The position numbers and the translations under genes are program-made. A stretch of DNA of 64,000 bases from SABI01 sp963677695. Lineage in GTDB: Bacteria; Spirochaetota; Spirochaetia; Sphaerochaetales; Sphaerochaetaceae. Under the pieces are notes generated by a model, which did no database searches, was not told where the DNA came from, and saw nothing but the letters and a program-made list of their open reading frames with translations. Each line of letters begins with the position of its first letter. Within the stretch, counting starts at the first letter, position 1. Of the stretch, positions 25,717 through 35,571 are shown one piece after another. Where the stretch lies: NCBI GenBank assembly GCA_963677695.2, contig CAXXUJ010000001.1:744001-808000 (forward strand), read 5' to 3'.

Positions 25717-26792
25717 TTCAGTTTACCTCTTATCATTTTAAAGTGCTTAGGCTTCAACTTTAAAAGAGCAAATGGGAATCCCCCATTCTTACTAAAAAAT
25801 GATCGAACAACAACCAATTTAGTTTCAATAAAATATAAAAACTTATATATACTCAAATTCTGTATTAACAATTTATTCAATCTTTTATGAAATTTTCTTA
25901 CACGATTTTCATCATCAGGTATAAGAATCAAACTATCATCTTCTCTATAAAAATAATTCCATGAAACTGAGAGCTCTTGATCGGTAATAATGATTTCTGG
26001 AATACCGATTCTTCTTGTATCTAAAGGTCTTTTTGAGTGAATATATCCGGGCATCACTAAATATGGATTAAAAACAAAATTTCCAATCGAATATATTATT
26101 AGTCCATCTTTATAATGTTCCCACCCTTGCAATGTATGCACATGGGATCCAACAACTGCTTTCGCACCTGCATTAATCAATTCTTTTGCAACTTCTCTTT
26201 GCGAGAGACTAGGGATACGGGTCAACTCAATTTCACCCCAGTGAAGTATCACTATAATATTATCAATATCATGCAATAAACTCTTTATATTTCCAATTGC
26301 TTTTGATAACGAAAAAGAATTAAGGATAACTTTCCCGTTTTCAGGCATCTTGGGATTGGTTTTTTCACTAACAAAATTTAACACCCCAATACCTTTGCCA
26401 TTCTTAAAGAAAACATGAGGTTTTTGAGCCTCATCAATTGTTTCACCAGCGCCTATGTATTCAAGTGAATTCTTTTTAAAAAACTCAACAGTATTTGAAA
26501 ATCCCTTATACCCACAATCAAAAGTGTGATTATTACCTAACAACATCAAATCTATATTCAATGGTAGTATCGTTTCAGCAGCCCCGAGAGTAGTTGATAA
26601 CCGCGGTGATTTTAGCTCATTGAGTTCTCCATCTCCCCATAAAGGGGATTCCCAATTTGCGATTCTAAAATCAGCCGGAGCAAGGATAGATTCAACATAT
26701 TCAAAATTTTTCCTTATTGATTCGTAATTCTGAGGATCACAATATAAACCATCAAAACTGACATCTCCGAAAAGCTGTATTTTCATATTCAT
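25713..26792 (-). CDS. CapA-family protein (metallophosphatase fold)
   Basis: The 359-residue protein begins KIQLFGDVSFDG and has ANWESPLWG, LLGNNHTFDCG, ILHWGEIE and VVGSHVHTLQGWE, the Asp, Asn and His metal-ligand blocks of the PF09587 (CapA/PgsA) family. It ends in a basic tail after residue 300. No clear signal peptide is seen, so it may act in the cytoplasm. CapA takes part in poly-gamma-glutamate export in Bacillus; in O-antigen loci its role is not settled. A second ATG at 26786 is equally possible. Confidence 0.86.
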   Translation of the reverse strand: MNMKIQLFGDVSFDGLYCDPQNYESIRKNFEYVESILAPADFRIANWESPLWGDGELNELKSPRLSTTLGAAETILPLNIDLMLLGNNHTFDCGYKGFSNTVEFFKKNSLEYIGAGETIDEAQKPHVFFKNGKGIGVLNFVSEKTNPKMPENGKVILNSFSLSKAIGNIKSLLHDIDNIIVILHWGEIELTRIPSLSQREVAKELINAGAKAVVGSHVHTLQGWEHYKDGLIIYSIGNFVFNPYLVMPGYIHSKRPLDTRRIGIPEIIITDQELSVSWNYFYREDDSLILIPDDENRVRKFHKRLNKLLIQNLSIYKFLYFIETKLVVVRSFFSKNGGFPFALLKLKPKHFKMIRGKLK

Positions 26793-26809
26793 CCACCAAA
26801 TTATGACAA

Positions 26810-27370
26810 CTAATTCTGGTCTAAGTGCTTGATGAAAACAGCGGGTACGCCTGCAATCATCTCGTATGGTTTTACATTCTTAGTCACTACAGAGCCCGCA
26901 CCTACAATTACTCCTTGCCCAATAGTCACACCTTTATTAACTACAACATGACTCGCAAGCCAGCATCCTTTTCCTATCCTGACTGGTGAAACGTATGATT
27001 TGGTATTACTTATAAAACCATCTTCATATGCATGCCTAGTTGTTACTATCACCGAAAAAGGTCCTACTACAACTCCATCATCTAATAGAAGACCTCCTGT
27101 TGCGTTTAACCACGCATAGTGAGCAATATATACATTATCTCCAACTGATAACTTCTGTATTTGATTTATTGTGACCCCATTAGCAACTTGAAAATTTTTC
27201 CCACATTCTTTTAGGAATGGGGCTAGTAACTTCCCTCTAAACTTAGCCGAAAATTTAGAGTTCGGAAGCAACGAAGTAAATAGCATCACAAAATGCACTG
27301 GAAGAAAAACTAATATTACATTTTTCAGCTTCACACCAAAATTTAATCCTTTATATAATTCCTCATCCAT
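26810..27370 (-). CDS. Hexapeptide-repeat acyltransferase
   Basis: The 186-residue protein has left-handed beta-helix repeats (VANGVTINQIQKLSVGDNVYI, IGKGCWLASHVVVNKGVTIG, VIVGAGSVVTKNVKPYEMIA) and ends IAGVPAVFIKHL, as in WcaF/WbbJ-type acetyltransferases. It probably O-acetylates a sugar of the repeat unit using acetyl-CoA. The N-terminal 45 residues are hydrophobic in part (VILVFLPVHFVMLFT), so it may be membrane-associated. The gap to the gene above is 12 bases. Confidence 0.88.
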   Translation of the reverse strand: MDEELYKGLNFGVKLKNVILVFLPVHFVMLFTSLLPNSKFSAKFRGKLLAPFLKECGKNFQVANGVTINQIQKLSVGDNVYIAHYAWLNATGGLLLDDGVVVGPFSVIVTTRHAYEDGFISNTKSYVSPVRIGKGCWLASHVVVNKGVTIGQGVIVGAGSVVTKNVKPYEMIAGVPAVFIKHLDQN

Positions 27371-27382
27371 AAGGGATTTCCT

Positions 27383-28558
27383 TCAAATATTGTTTATAAA
27401 TTTAAAAACTTCATCGACATGGGCTTCAATGGAATTTGATTCCGCAAATCTAATTCCATTGTCAATTAACTTCCTACGCAGTTTCTCATCCACTATCAAA
27501 CGGGATATTGCCTCAGCAATAGCTACGGAATCTTTAGAATGAACTAATAATCCATTCTCTCCATCATCAATTGTAAACGGAATACCTCCAACATTGGTGG
27601 CAATTACAGGAACTCCACTACACATAGCTTCCAGTAGTACTCGTGGCGTCCCTTCGGAAATGGAAGGCAGGACAAATATATCACTAACTCTATATAATGA
27701 AAGCAATTTGTCCCCGAGTGGAATATGTCCTGTGAACTTCACGTGGTTATTTAACCCTTTCAAGTTGACTAACGCTTCTAACTCCTTACGTTTTTCTCCA
27801 TCTCCTACAATTGTTAAATTGATTTTATATTTTTTCTTCAATAATATATTCAAAGAATCAATTAAATATTCAAGCCCTTTTTCATGACGTAAATATCCTA
27901 CATAAAGTACTTTTATATTTTTAATATCGATATTTTTAACAACATAATTTATTTCTTCCCTTGTATAAGAACTAGACCTTATCTCTCTAACATTCTCCAT
28001 GGCTACTTCATAAAGTCTTCTTAATCCATTACCATTCACCAACGTAGGTGTTTTTGTAATCATGGTTTTAAAAGATCGTTCTTGCAAGGAAAGAAACAAA
28101 ATAGCTAAATATTTTATAAGTCCACGATATTTAGTTCCATCCATTAAAACAGAGCGTGTATCACCTACGATGTGCAAACATACCCGCAGTTTTTTTCTTT
28201 TAGCTAAACGATATACATATTTCGTAAAGGGGGTAGGATGCCTTATATACACCACTGAATCCCATATCTGTGAGTAGTTCTTTATCGAGTTCTTAATTTT
28301 AAAGGAATTTTTCAACCCGGATAAATAACTCGAATAAAATGGCAACTCAAGAATTTTTACATTATTTGCCTGTATTTTATGATCAATAGGAATAGCACCT
28401 TTATTAACTTGTACGACCGGCACCAACAGAAATACAGAAATATATCTTTTAGCTAATTCCTCAAGAAACCGACCGAAAGCCCCATTGCAATAATAATTTC
28501 CATCAATATTTCTAAACTTCATCCCATAAAATACAAACAGATTTTTATTATTACTCAC
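27383..28558 (-). CDS. Glycosyltransferase family 4
   Basis: The GT-B enzyme of 391 residues has VLYVGYLRHEKGLEYLIDSL, LTIVGDGEKRKELE and DIFVLPSISEGTPRVLLEAM, the E-x7-E nucleotide-sugar pocket. It adds one sugar of the repeat with retention of anomeric configuration. The GTG start overlaps the epimerase stop (GTGA). Donor and acceptor are unknown. Confidence 0.9.
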   Translation of the reverse strand: MSNNKNLFVFYGMKFRNIDGNYYCNGAFGRFLEELAKRYISVFLLVPVVQVNKGAIPIDHKIQANNVKILELPFYSSYLSGLKNSFKIKNSIKNYSQIWDSVVYIRHPTPFTKYVYRLAKRKKLRVCLHIVGDTRSVLMDGTKYRGLIKYLAILFLSLQERSFKTMITKTPTLVNGNGLRRLYEVAMENVREIRSSSYTREEINYVVKNIDIKNIKVLYVGYLRHEKGLEYLIDSLNILLKKKYKINLTIVGDGEKRKELEALVNLKGLNNHVKFTGHIPLGDKLLSLYRVSDIFVLPSISEGTPRVLLEAMCSGVPVIATNVGGIPFTIDDGENGLLVHSKDSVAIAEAISRLIVDEKLRRKLIDNGIRFAESNSIEAHVDEVFKFINNI

Positions 28559-29541
28559 ATATCCACCTTTATTGAGTTAATATACCAATCAAGATACGAT
28601 TTTAAACCCTCTTCAAAAGTCCATTCGACGCTGTAATTAATATACTTTTTCGCTTTTGATATATCAGCGTTTGAATGCCTAATATCACCTACCCTTGCAT
28701 TTTGATATTGAGGAAGTGTTGGCATATTTAACATATCAGCAATGATTTTTAATATTTCATTTAAAGTATACCTACCTCCAGCTGCAATATTAAAAACTTC
28801 TCCAGCAATTGAAGGAGATGCAAGGCAGAATTTAAGGTTTGCCTCAACGACATTCTTCACATAGGTAAAATCACGACTTTGATCGCCGTCGCCAAAAATT
28901 ATTGGAGTTTCTCCATTAATAAGTTGTTTTGTAAATTTGGGAATTACCGCAGCATATGGACCTTCCGGATTTTGTTTTTCTCCAAATACATTAAAATACC
29001 TAAGTCCATAGGTATCTAGTTCGTATAATTTTGAATATAATTTTGAATACTCCTCATTAACTCTTTTTGTTAAAGCATATGGAGATAACAAACTACCTTC
29101 TTGCCCTTCAACTTTTGGAAGGCTTTCTATATCCCCATAAACCGAACTGGAAGAAGCATAAACAAACTTTTTTACTTTATTCTTGCTAGATGCCTCAAGC
29201 ATATTCAAAGTACCCATCACATTATTTTGTTCATAAAAAACTGGTATTTCAATACTCCTGGGCACACTTCCCCATGCAGCTTGATGAAGAACATAGTCAA
29301 TATTCTCCGTCGCTTTTAGACAAGTTGAATAATCTTTTATATCTCCTTCAATAAAAGAAAAATTTTCATTCCCCATGAAGTCTTCAATGTTTTTAATAAA
29401 ACCAGTTGATAAATCATCAAGACATTTAACTTCAAATCCCATTTGCACAATAGCTTCACATATATTTGATCCTATAAAACCAGCCCCACCAGTCACAAGG
29501 AATCTTGACTTTTGTGGAAAATTTAAATTTGGAAACCTCAT
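28555..29541 (-). CDS. UDP-GlcNAc C4-epimerase, WbpP-like
   Basis: This SDR epimerase of 328 residues has FLVTGGAGFIGSN, the WbpP/TviC-like block AAWGSVPRSIEIP, catalytic Ser in ASSSSVYG and YALTK. It probably interconverts UDP-GlcNAc and UDP-GalNAc, or their uronic acids. It lies right after the nucleotide-sugar dehydrogenase, the WbpO-WbpP arrangement that makes UDP-GalNAcA. A ggag site precedes ATG 29541. Confidence 0.88.
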   Translation of the reverse strand: MRFPNLNFPQKSRFLVTGGAGFIGSNICEAIVQMGFEVKCLDDLSTGFIKNIEDFMGNENFSFIEGDIKDYSTCLKATENIDYVLHQAAWGSVPRSIEIPVFYEQNNVMGTLNMLEASSKNKVKKFVYASSSSVYGDIESLPKVEGQEGSLLSPYALTKRVNEEYSKLYSKLYELDTYGLRYFNVFGEKQNPEGPYAAVIPKFTKQLINGETPIIFGDGDQSRDFTYVKNVVEANLKFCLASPSIAGEVFNIAAGGRYTLNEILKIIADMLNMPTLPQYQNARVGDIRHSNADISKAKKYINYSVEWTFEEGLKSYLDWYINSIKVDM

Positions 29542-29544
29542 AAC

Positions 29545-30864
29545 TTATAAACTCCAATAGCAATAATTATCTTTTAGGAACTCATCTCGGTTAAGAATTG
29601 ATTTGACATCTATTATTACTTTAGCAGTATTTGAACCCGCTTTGAATAAATTATCAATTTTATGTTTATCAAATTTAGTAAACTCCTTGTGTGCGACAGC
29701 GACCACGACACAATCCATAGAAGTAATCTTTTCCAAGGGACATAATGAGATGCCATAAGTTTGATTTGCTTCCTGCTGATCAGCAACGGGATCACAAATT
29801 AATGGATTAATCCCGTATTCAACTAATTCATTATAAATATCGATCACTTTTGTATTTCTAACATCAGGACAATCTTCCTTAAAGGTAAACCCAAGTAAGG
29901 CTACCTTAGATATATTTACTTGAAGGCCCACAGAGATGAGCTTTTTTACTATTGTTTCCGCAACATATTTCCCCATCTCATCATTGATTCTTCTGCCAGA
30001 AAGAATAATACGAGATTGATACCCTAGTTGTTCTGATTTGTAGGTAAGATAATATGGATCCACCCCTATACAATGCCCACCAACTAATCCTGGTGCAAAC
30101 TTCAAAAAGTTCCATTTTGTTCCAGCAGCATCTAATACAGCCTTCGTATCAATCCCCATTCTATTAAAAATAATAGACAATTCATTCATAAAAGCAATAT
30201 TAATATCTCTTTGGCTATTTTCAATAACTTTTGCTGCCTCAGCAACTTTTATGGAAGATGCTCTAAATACACCAGCTTCAACAACCAATTCATAAACTTG
30301 CGCTATCTCATTTAATGTTTGAGAATCCATTCCAGAGACAATTTTAACTATAGTCTCTAATCTGTGAACTGAATCGCCAGGATTAATTCTTTCCGGAGAA
30401 TACCCAATTTTAAAATCAAGTCCACATTTAAGACCTGAAACTTTCTCAAGAATTGGGACACAAATTTCTTCAGTAACGCCGGGATATACTGTTGATTCAT
30501 AAACGACTATAGATCCCTTCTGTAGATTTCTGCCCAAAATCCTACTAGCACTTTCAATCGGGCCAAGATTTGGGGTATGATCGCTTTTTACAGGTGTCGG
30601 AACAGCAACAATATGAAACATTGCTTTTTTTAAATGTTCTTCGTTATTAGTAAAAAATACATTAGAAGCTTTTATTACCTCACCTCCAACTTCTTTTGTG
30701 GAATCAACACCTAATTTATATTGCTCAATTTTTTTTTCATTTGTATCAAAGCCAACGACTTTAACCTTTTTTGAAAATGCTACAGCTATTGGCATACCTA
30801 CGTAACCAAGACCGACTACAGATAAATAAAACTCCCCCTCTATTAAATCTTTATATATACTCAA
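29545..30864 (-). CDS. UDP-N-acetyl-hexosamine 6-dehydrogenase, WbpO/TviB-like
   Basis: The 439-residue UDP-sugar dehydrogenase has the NAD motif VVGLGYVGMPIA, and catalytic Cys in GLVGGHCIGVDPYYL, with GYSPERINPGD between. It oxidises C6 of UDP-GlcNAc or UDP-GalNAc in two steps to a uronic acid. Start is TTG 30864 with ggaaggg eight bases upstream. With the next gene it should supply UDP-GalNAcA or UDP-GlcNAcA, so the polymer is probably acidic. Confidence 0.92.
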   Translation of the reverse strand: MSIYKDLIEGEFYLSVVGLGYVGMPIAVAFSKKVKVVGFDTNEKKIEQYKLGVDSTKEVGGEVIKASNVFFTNNEEHLKKAMFHIVAVPTPVKSDHTPNLGPIESASRILGRNLQKGSIVVYESTVYPGVTEEICVPILEKVSGLKCGLDFKIGYSPERINPGDSVHRLETIVKIVSGMDSQTLNEIAQVYELVVEAGVFRASSIKVAEAAKVIENSQRDINIAFMNELSIIFNRMGIDTKAVLDAAGTKWNFLKFAPGLVGGHCIGVDPYYLTYKSEQLGYQSRIILSGRRINDEMGKYVAETIVKKLISVGLQVNISKVALLGFTFKEDCPDVRNTKVIDIYNELVEYGINPLICDPVADQQEANQTYGISLCPLEKITSMDCVVVAVAHKEFTKFDKHKIDNLFKAGSNTAKVIIDVKSILNRDEFLKDNYCYWSL

Positions 30865-30865
30865 A

Positions 30866-32140
30866 CTATAGCCCTTCCTTTTGTTTTATATTTAACACAA
30901 TATTATCAAAATAATTTAGAATTTTATTGTTAATAATTTTTGATTGAAAATCTTGACAGTACCTAAAATAAGAGTTCTTGGACATCTCTTTTCTTAATTC
31001 TTCATCATTGTAAATACGCAATAAACTACTAATAAAAGACTCTGGCGAACCTTCATTATAAACTAGCCCTAAGTTATTATCTTCTATATATTTTTTTGAA
31101 AAACCTTTAATTGAAGATAAAACTGATAACCCTCCAGAGAAATATTCTATCATTTTATTCGTTAGCGAGTTTATAAAATCAGGTAAATTATGAAACGGAT
31201 ATACACCGACTTTTGACATTTCCATTAAGGCAGTTATTTTATTTTTATTAACCCATCCTGGAAAAACAATATTTGGGACTCCATTAGCCCTTTCTTTAAA
31301 ATAATCAAGCCCATCTCCTTCTCCACATAAAACCAGTTTAATATCTGGATAGGAATCTTTCATGTCTTTCATTGCGTCTATTATTGTTACAAGATCCATT
31401 GTCAATGCGCTCATAGTCCCAAAAAAACAAATATTCCAATCCAACTCAGATACACCGACACTTTGCCAGAATTCAATTTCTTTAGTCCTCTCTTCACAGG
31501 TAAGCACTGTTCGCTCATACCCGATATAAAACACATTATCTTGACGTCCGTTTGATCTTGGAATTTTTTTCAGAGCCCAATTTAAATGAGAAGGAATAAT
31601 ACCTGTTAATCCATAAGCATCTGAAAGAACGCGCCTCGTTTTTTTCTGCAAAGGAAATAACAAAAGAGATGAAAGGGGTGTTAGAACTTTAGGTAGGGCT
31701 CTAACAAAAATATCGGGCCAGAGGTCTCTTATATCTAAAATTACTGGAACATCATTTTTTTTACCGTACTCAACAGCAGCGTGGGCAAAATCAATAGTAG
31801 GAAAAGCACAAAAAATAATATCAGGCTTTTCAAGCCCTTTAGTCCTTTTCAAGAATGCCCTTGAGAGGGCTCTATGATAATACAATCTAGATAAAGATAT
31901 ATTTTTTTTATAGCTCACCTTGCTATGTAATAAATATAAAAAACTTTCACTCGAGTATAAAGGCACAACCTTTTGCTGGGCAAACCTATAAGATTTTGTT
32001 CCATGTGCAAAAGTTGATGACCACCATATTACTCTGTGGCCTTTATCCACGAGGTCCTTCGCTAATAAGCCCATTCTCATAAGTCGAGGATTCTCATCAC
32101 ATGGTAAAGGTTCCCCTTCCTTTATTAGCCAAATATTCAT
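30866..32140 (-). CDS. Glycosyltransferase family 4 (WcaI/WbuB-like)
   Basis: The 424-residue GT-B protein starts MNIWLIKEGEPLPCDENPR and has ADGLTGI-like and NICFFGTMSALTMDL blocks, IKLVLCGEGDGLDYF, VGVYPFHNLPDFINSLTNKM and EYFSGGLSV. The N-terminus resembles WbuB-type transferases for FucNAc or similar residues. Its ATG overlaps the transketolase stop by one base. Donor specificity is not known. Confidence 0.88.
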   Translation of the reverse strand: MNIWLIKEGEPLPCDENPRLMRMGLLAKDLVDKGHRVIWWSSTFAHGTKSYRFAQQKVVPLYSSESFLYLLHSKVSYKKNISLSRLYYHRALSRAFLKRTKGLEKPDIIFCAFPTIDFAHAAVEYGKKNDVPVILDIRDLWPDIFVRALPKVLTPLSSLLLFPLQKKTRRVLSDAYGLTGIIPSHLNWALKKIPRSNGRQDNVFYIGYERTVLTCEERTKEIEFWQSVGVSELDWNICFFGTMSALTMDLVTIIDAMKDMKDSYPDIKLVLCGEGDGLDYFKERANGVPNIVFPGWVNKNKITALMEMSKVGVYPFHNLPDFINSLTNKMIEYFSGGLSVLSSIKGFSKKYIEDNNLGLVYNEGSPESFISSLLRIYNDEELRKEMSKNSYFRYCQDFQSKIINNKILNYFDNIVLNIKQKEGL

Positions 32141-33078
32141 TAGCCTTTAACCATTTTTTTAATATTTTCAGAAATCGATAGGGAGTCAAGTGAATTTAGT
32201 CTCCTTAAATACTTTTGACTACCTACGATTGAACAATATTCATCCTGAATCCCCAATCGTTTGACAACCGCTTTAGATTTTCCCTTACCTACCTCCACGG
32301 CACTAACAATCTCAGCAACAGCACTCCCCAATCCCCCGATGATATTATGCTCATCAATTGTAAATATATAAGGATAGCTCTCAGCACACATTTTTATAGT
32401 ATTCTCATCAATTGGCTTCAGTCTAGGAAAAGAAAAATGCGCAATACTTAGACCATTTGCATTAAGCACTTTAATCGCTTCAATAACTTCGTCAGCAATT
32501 GCTCCAGTTGAGAAAATCACTGCATCCTTTCCGTCATTACACTTTATTGCACTCAGTACGTCTTCTCCATTTACAGGACTTGAATGCAATCTAGGTTCCC
32601 CACCTCTTCCTAGCCTAAGGTAGCAAGTACCTGATTGTTTATAGATTGCCCAAGTTGCAGCTTCGGCTTCAGATAAATCAGCAGGAGCGAATATTGTGAC
32701 TCCTGGAAGAGCTCTCATCACTCCTAAATCCTCTGTGGCGTGATGGCTCATTCCTAGTGCCCCATATACAAAACCACCACCTACGCAAACAATCTTCACA
32801 TTGGCATTATGGTAAGCACAATCATTGCGAATTTGTTCAAGACATCTAAGGGTTGGGAAATTCCCGATTGAGTAAGTAAATACCGTTTTCCCTTCTAGGG
32901 AAAGGCCTGCAGCAAAACCTGTCATATTTTGCTCATCAATACCAATATTGATAAACTGATTGGGTAGCTGTTCCCAATAAGGTTTAAGAACACCAAATCC
33001 AAGATCTCCAGTTACAAGCAACACGTCCTTATCTTGTTTAGCAATTTCTATCAATGTTCTTACAAATGTATCTCTCAT
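32140..33078 (-). CDS. Transketolase-like C-terminal subunit
   Basis: The 312-residue protein covers the pyrimidine-binding and C-terminal domains: DVLLVTGDLGFG, FINIGIDEQNMTGFAAGLS with catalytic Glu, and a C-terminal swivel domain. The ATG at 33078 overlaps the N-subunit stop (ATGA), which is better than a longer start at 33114. With the gene above it forms a split thiamine-diphosphate enzyme. In surface-sugar loci such pairs are thought to move a two-carbon unit to make unusual or branched sugars; the product here is unknown. Confidence 0.88.
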   Translation of the reverse strand: MRDTFVRTLIEIAKQDKDVLLVTGDLGFGVLKPYWEQLPNQFINIGIDEQNMTGFAAGLSLEGKTVFTYSIGNFPTLRCLEQIRNDCAYHNANVKIVCVGGGFVYGALGMSHHATEDLGVMRALPGVTIFAPADLSEAEAATWAIYKQSGTCYLRLGRGGEPRLHSSPVNGEDVLSAIKCNDGKDAVIFSTGAIADEVIEAIKVLNANGLSIAHFSFPRLKPIDENTIKMCAESYPYIFTIDEHNIIGGLGSAVAEIVSAVEVGKGKSKAVVKRLGIQDEYCSIVGSQKYLRRLNSLDSLSISENIKKMVKG

Positions 33079-33935
33079 ATCTGGACCTCTTGATTCACAT
33101 AGGGGTCGATACAATTATCTGGTTTAATTGCATTTAGTTCCTTCAATGATTGATCATATTCCTCGCCTTCATGCGGGAACCTATAATGCCAAAGAATATT
33201 GTTTTCCATGAAGGATATTCCTTTGCCTTTGATGGTATTGGCAATTACGATTGCAGGTCTTCCATTTCGATTATTCTTTGCATACTGTAGAGATTCGAGT
33301 AACTCGCTGTGATTGTGGCCATCGATAGTAATAACATTCCATCCAAATGCCTTCCACTTCTCTACCAGAGGTTCGAGACTGATAGTGTTCTCACAATAAT
33401 CGAGACTTTGCATTCTATTGTGATCAATAATTGCGACTAAGTTATCGAGCTTAAAATGATGTGAAGTCAAAGCACATTCCCAAACTGCCCCTTCATCACA
33501 TTCTCCATCACCCAACACACAAAATACTGTTTGGGGATTTTCATCTAGTTTAGCAGCCATCGCCATCCCAGAAGCAACAGATAAGCCATGGCCTAAAGAA
33601 CCAGTTGAAAACTCAACACCTGGAACACCTTTGTGAGAGACATGACCAGACAATTTGCTTCCGTTTTGATAATGTGTTTTTAGTTCCGGAACAGGAAAGA
33701 AGCCTCTTTCTGCCAAGGCTGCATAGATTGCGGCCCCTGCATGTCCCTTACTTAAAATTATGCGATCTCTAGTTGCCATCTTGGGGTTTTCGGGATCAAC
33801 ACTTGCAACAGATGCATACAACACTGCAATAATATCAGCGACTGAAAGTATTGCCCCAATGTGAGAACCCTGAGAAAGATGAGTCATCTCAACCCCATGA
33901 CGTCTTATCAACCATGCAAGAATTTTACTATCCAT
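33075..33935 (-). CDS. Transketolase-like N-terminal subunit
   Basis: The ~286-residue subunit has SQGSHIGAILSVADI, LSKGHAGAAIYAAL and the thiamine-diphosphate and magnesium motif GDGECDEGAVWECAL...NLVAIIDHN. It is about half of a classical transketolase. ATG 33935 has aggaa at better spacing than ATG 33941. It pairs with the next gene. An aldo/keto reductase just upstream suggests a dedicated sugar pathway: two-carbon transfer to a keto sugar, then reduction. Confidence 0.88.
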   Translation of the reverse strand: MDSKILAWLIRRHGVEMTHLSQGSHIGAILSVADIIAVLYASVASVDPENPKMATRDRIILSKGHAGAAIYAALAERGFFPVPELKTHYQNGSKLSGHVSHKGVPGVEFSTGSLGHGLSVASGMAMAAKLDENPQTVFCVLGDGECDEGAVWECALTSHHFKLDNLVAIIDHNRMQSLDYCENTISLEPLVEKWKAFGWNVITIDGHNHSELLESLQYAKNNRNGRPAIVIANTIKGKGISFMENNILWHYRFPHEGEEYDQSLKELNAIKPDNCIDPYVNQEVQI

Positions 33936-33949
33936 CACCATTTCCTAAT

Positions 33950-34879
33950 CTATCGTGATAAATGGTCGAGAAGGTCCAATTCCTCTCTCGACAAAAACCA
34001 ATCAAATGCTTTTACGTTTTCTATGATCTGGTTCGGGTGTTTGATACCAACCAGCACGATTGAACCTTGTAGGTTATCAAGGATCCACCTGATGGCAACT
34101 GCAGGAATTGGTACTCTATATTTTCCAGTTATGTTCCTCAATTCGGAAACTATTCGTAAATTCTGTTCAAATTTCTGTCCATGAAAGTTAACATAAACTT
34201 GCCTTGACCGGCGATCGTTCTCACTGAAAACAGTGTTTTTATCATATTTTCCTGATAGCACACCTTGTCCCAAACTACCCCAAGTCATAGGGCTTAAGAG
34301 GTAATTAGTATACAGCGTCGTAAGTAGTTGCTCATTACTCCTATTGGACAGACTGAATTCATTTTGTGTTGAAACAAAATACGGTTCATAACCCTTGATT
34401 TCATCTACTGATTTAAGATTAGTTATACCGATATATCTAATCTTCCCAGATTCTTTATGTTTTTCAAGACATTGAATTACTTCATCAAGCGGTGTATTAT
34501 CTCGATAATGAATCTGATAAAGGTCAATATATTCCGTTCCTAAGCGCTTAAGGCTCCCTTCCAGAGAATGAGTAATCCAATTAGGCGAATTGTCATACAT
34601 ACTCTTTCCATTCTCGTAGCGGACCCCAAATTTCGTAGCTATCACAGCATCCTGCCGGTTACCAGACAAAGCTTTCCCAAGGAATTCTTCAGATTTTCCT
34701 AAACCATACACATCGGCAGTATCAAAAAAATTTACACCTATATCTAAAGCAGTTCTCACCGAATCGAGTAAATCGGCCTCATAAATATCAGCACCCCATC
34801 CATGGCCACCCATGGGACAACCACCCATACAAAGACGAGATACTTTCAAATTTGAGGAACCTAATACTTGATATTCCAT
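33950..34879 (-). CDS. Aldo/keto reductase
   Basis: The 309-residue TIM-barrel enzyme has NFFDTADVYGLGKSEEFLG with Asp and Tyr, VIATKFG with Lys, and DLYQIHYRD with His, the full catalytic tetrad. It uses NADPH to reduce a carbonyl. Its start overlaps the sugar-transferase stop by one base. In this operon it probably reduces a keto sugar formed with the split transketolase; general detoxification is less likely given the coupling. Confidence 0.88.
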   Translation of the reverse strand: MEYQVLGSSNLKVSRLCMGGCPMGGHGWGADIYEADLLDSVRTALDIGVNFFDTADVYGLGKSEEFLGKALSGNRQDAVIATKFGVRYENGKSMYDNSPNWITHSLEGSLKRLGTEYIDLYQIHYRDNTPLDEVIQCLEKHKESGKIRYIGITNLKSVDEIKGYEPYFVSTQNEFSLSNRSNEQLLTTLYTNYLLSPMTWGSLGQGVLSGKYDKNTVFSENDRRSRQVYVNFHGQKFEQNLRIVSELRNITGKYRVPIPAVAIRWILDNLQGSIVLVGIKHPNQIIENVKAFDWFLSREELDLLDHLSR

Positions 34880-35571
34880 TATATATTCCTGTGAAAAATC
34901 ACGCGTTGAAATTTTTTAATTACATGCAAAACAGTGAGGAAGAAAATCTTGACATCTACAATAAATGAAACCTCTTCCGCATATTGAACACGTAAAGCAT
35001 TCTTTATTGGCAAGACTTTTCTTTCATATACCTCGTCGACATTTGATTCACCAACGATCTCATCAAGATTGATAAACCTCACTGAACTATAATCGGTGAT
35101 ACCCGGCCTTACTAAAAAAATTACTTGTTCTTGTTTAGTATACTTACTAGTATATAAAACCAACTCAGGCCTAGGCCCCATAAATGACATATCTCCAAGT
35201 AATATATTAAATAACTGAGGGATTTCATCCAACTTCGTCTTCCTTAGAAATGCCCCTACACGAGTAATTCTTGAATCATTGAGAGCAGTAGTACCGCCTC
35301 CTAATCTATCAGCATTCTTAACCATGCTGCGAAATTTTATGATCCTAAATGTATCTCCTTTAAAAGCTCCTCGCTCAGCACGATAAAATATCGGAAAACC
35401 AGTATCGAAAATTATTGCTACTGAGATTATTATTAGGATAGGTGATATAAACACTAACAAAACCACAGCGAACAATAAATCGACTATACGTTTTATAATT
35501 CTATTATATATAGAATTATATCTATTCCTTTTATCCATACATACTTGTGCAACTAGAGTTTTCGTTAACAA
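34879..35571 (-). CDS. Initiating sugar transferase (WbaP/WcaJ C-terminal type)
   Basis: This monotopic phosphoglycosyl transferase has one N-terminal hydrophobic hairpin (VDLLFAVVLLVFISPILIIIS) and the catalytic block RTKLDEIPQLFNILLGDMSFMGPRP, of which DE is the active pair. It moves a sugar-phosphate from a nucleotide sugar to undecaprenyl phosphate and so starts the repeat unit. It is the first structural gene of the operon. The start is uncertain: TTG 35571, or ATG 35538, which overlaps the stop of a small upstream frame. Confidence 0.92.
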   Translation of the reverse strand: MLTKTLVAQVCMDKRNRYNSIYNRIIKRIVDLLFAVVLLVFISPILIIISVAIIFDTGFPIFYRAERGAFKGDTFRIIKFRSMVKNADRLGGGTTALNDSRITRVGAFLRKTKLDEIPQLFNILLGDMSFMGPRPELVLYTSKYTKQEQVIFLVRPGITDYSSVRFINLDEIVGESNVDEVYERKVLPIKNALRVQYAEEVSFIVDVKIFFLTVLHVIKKFQRVIFHRNI

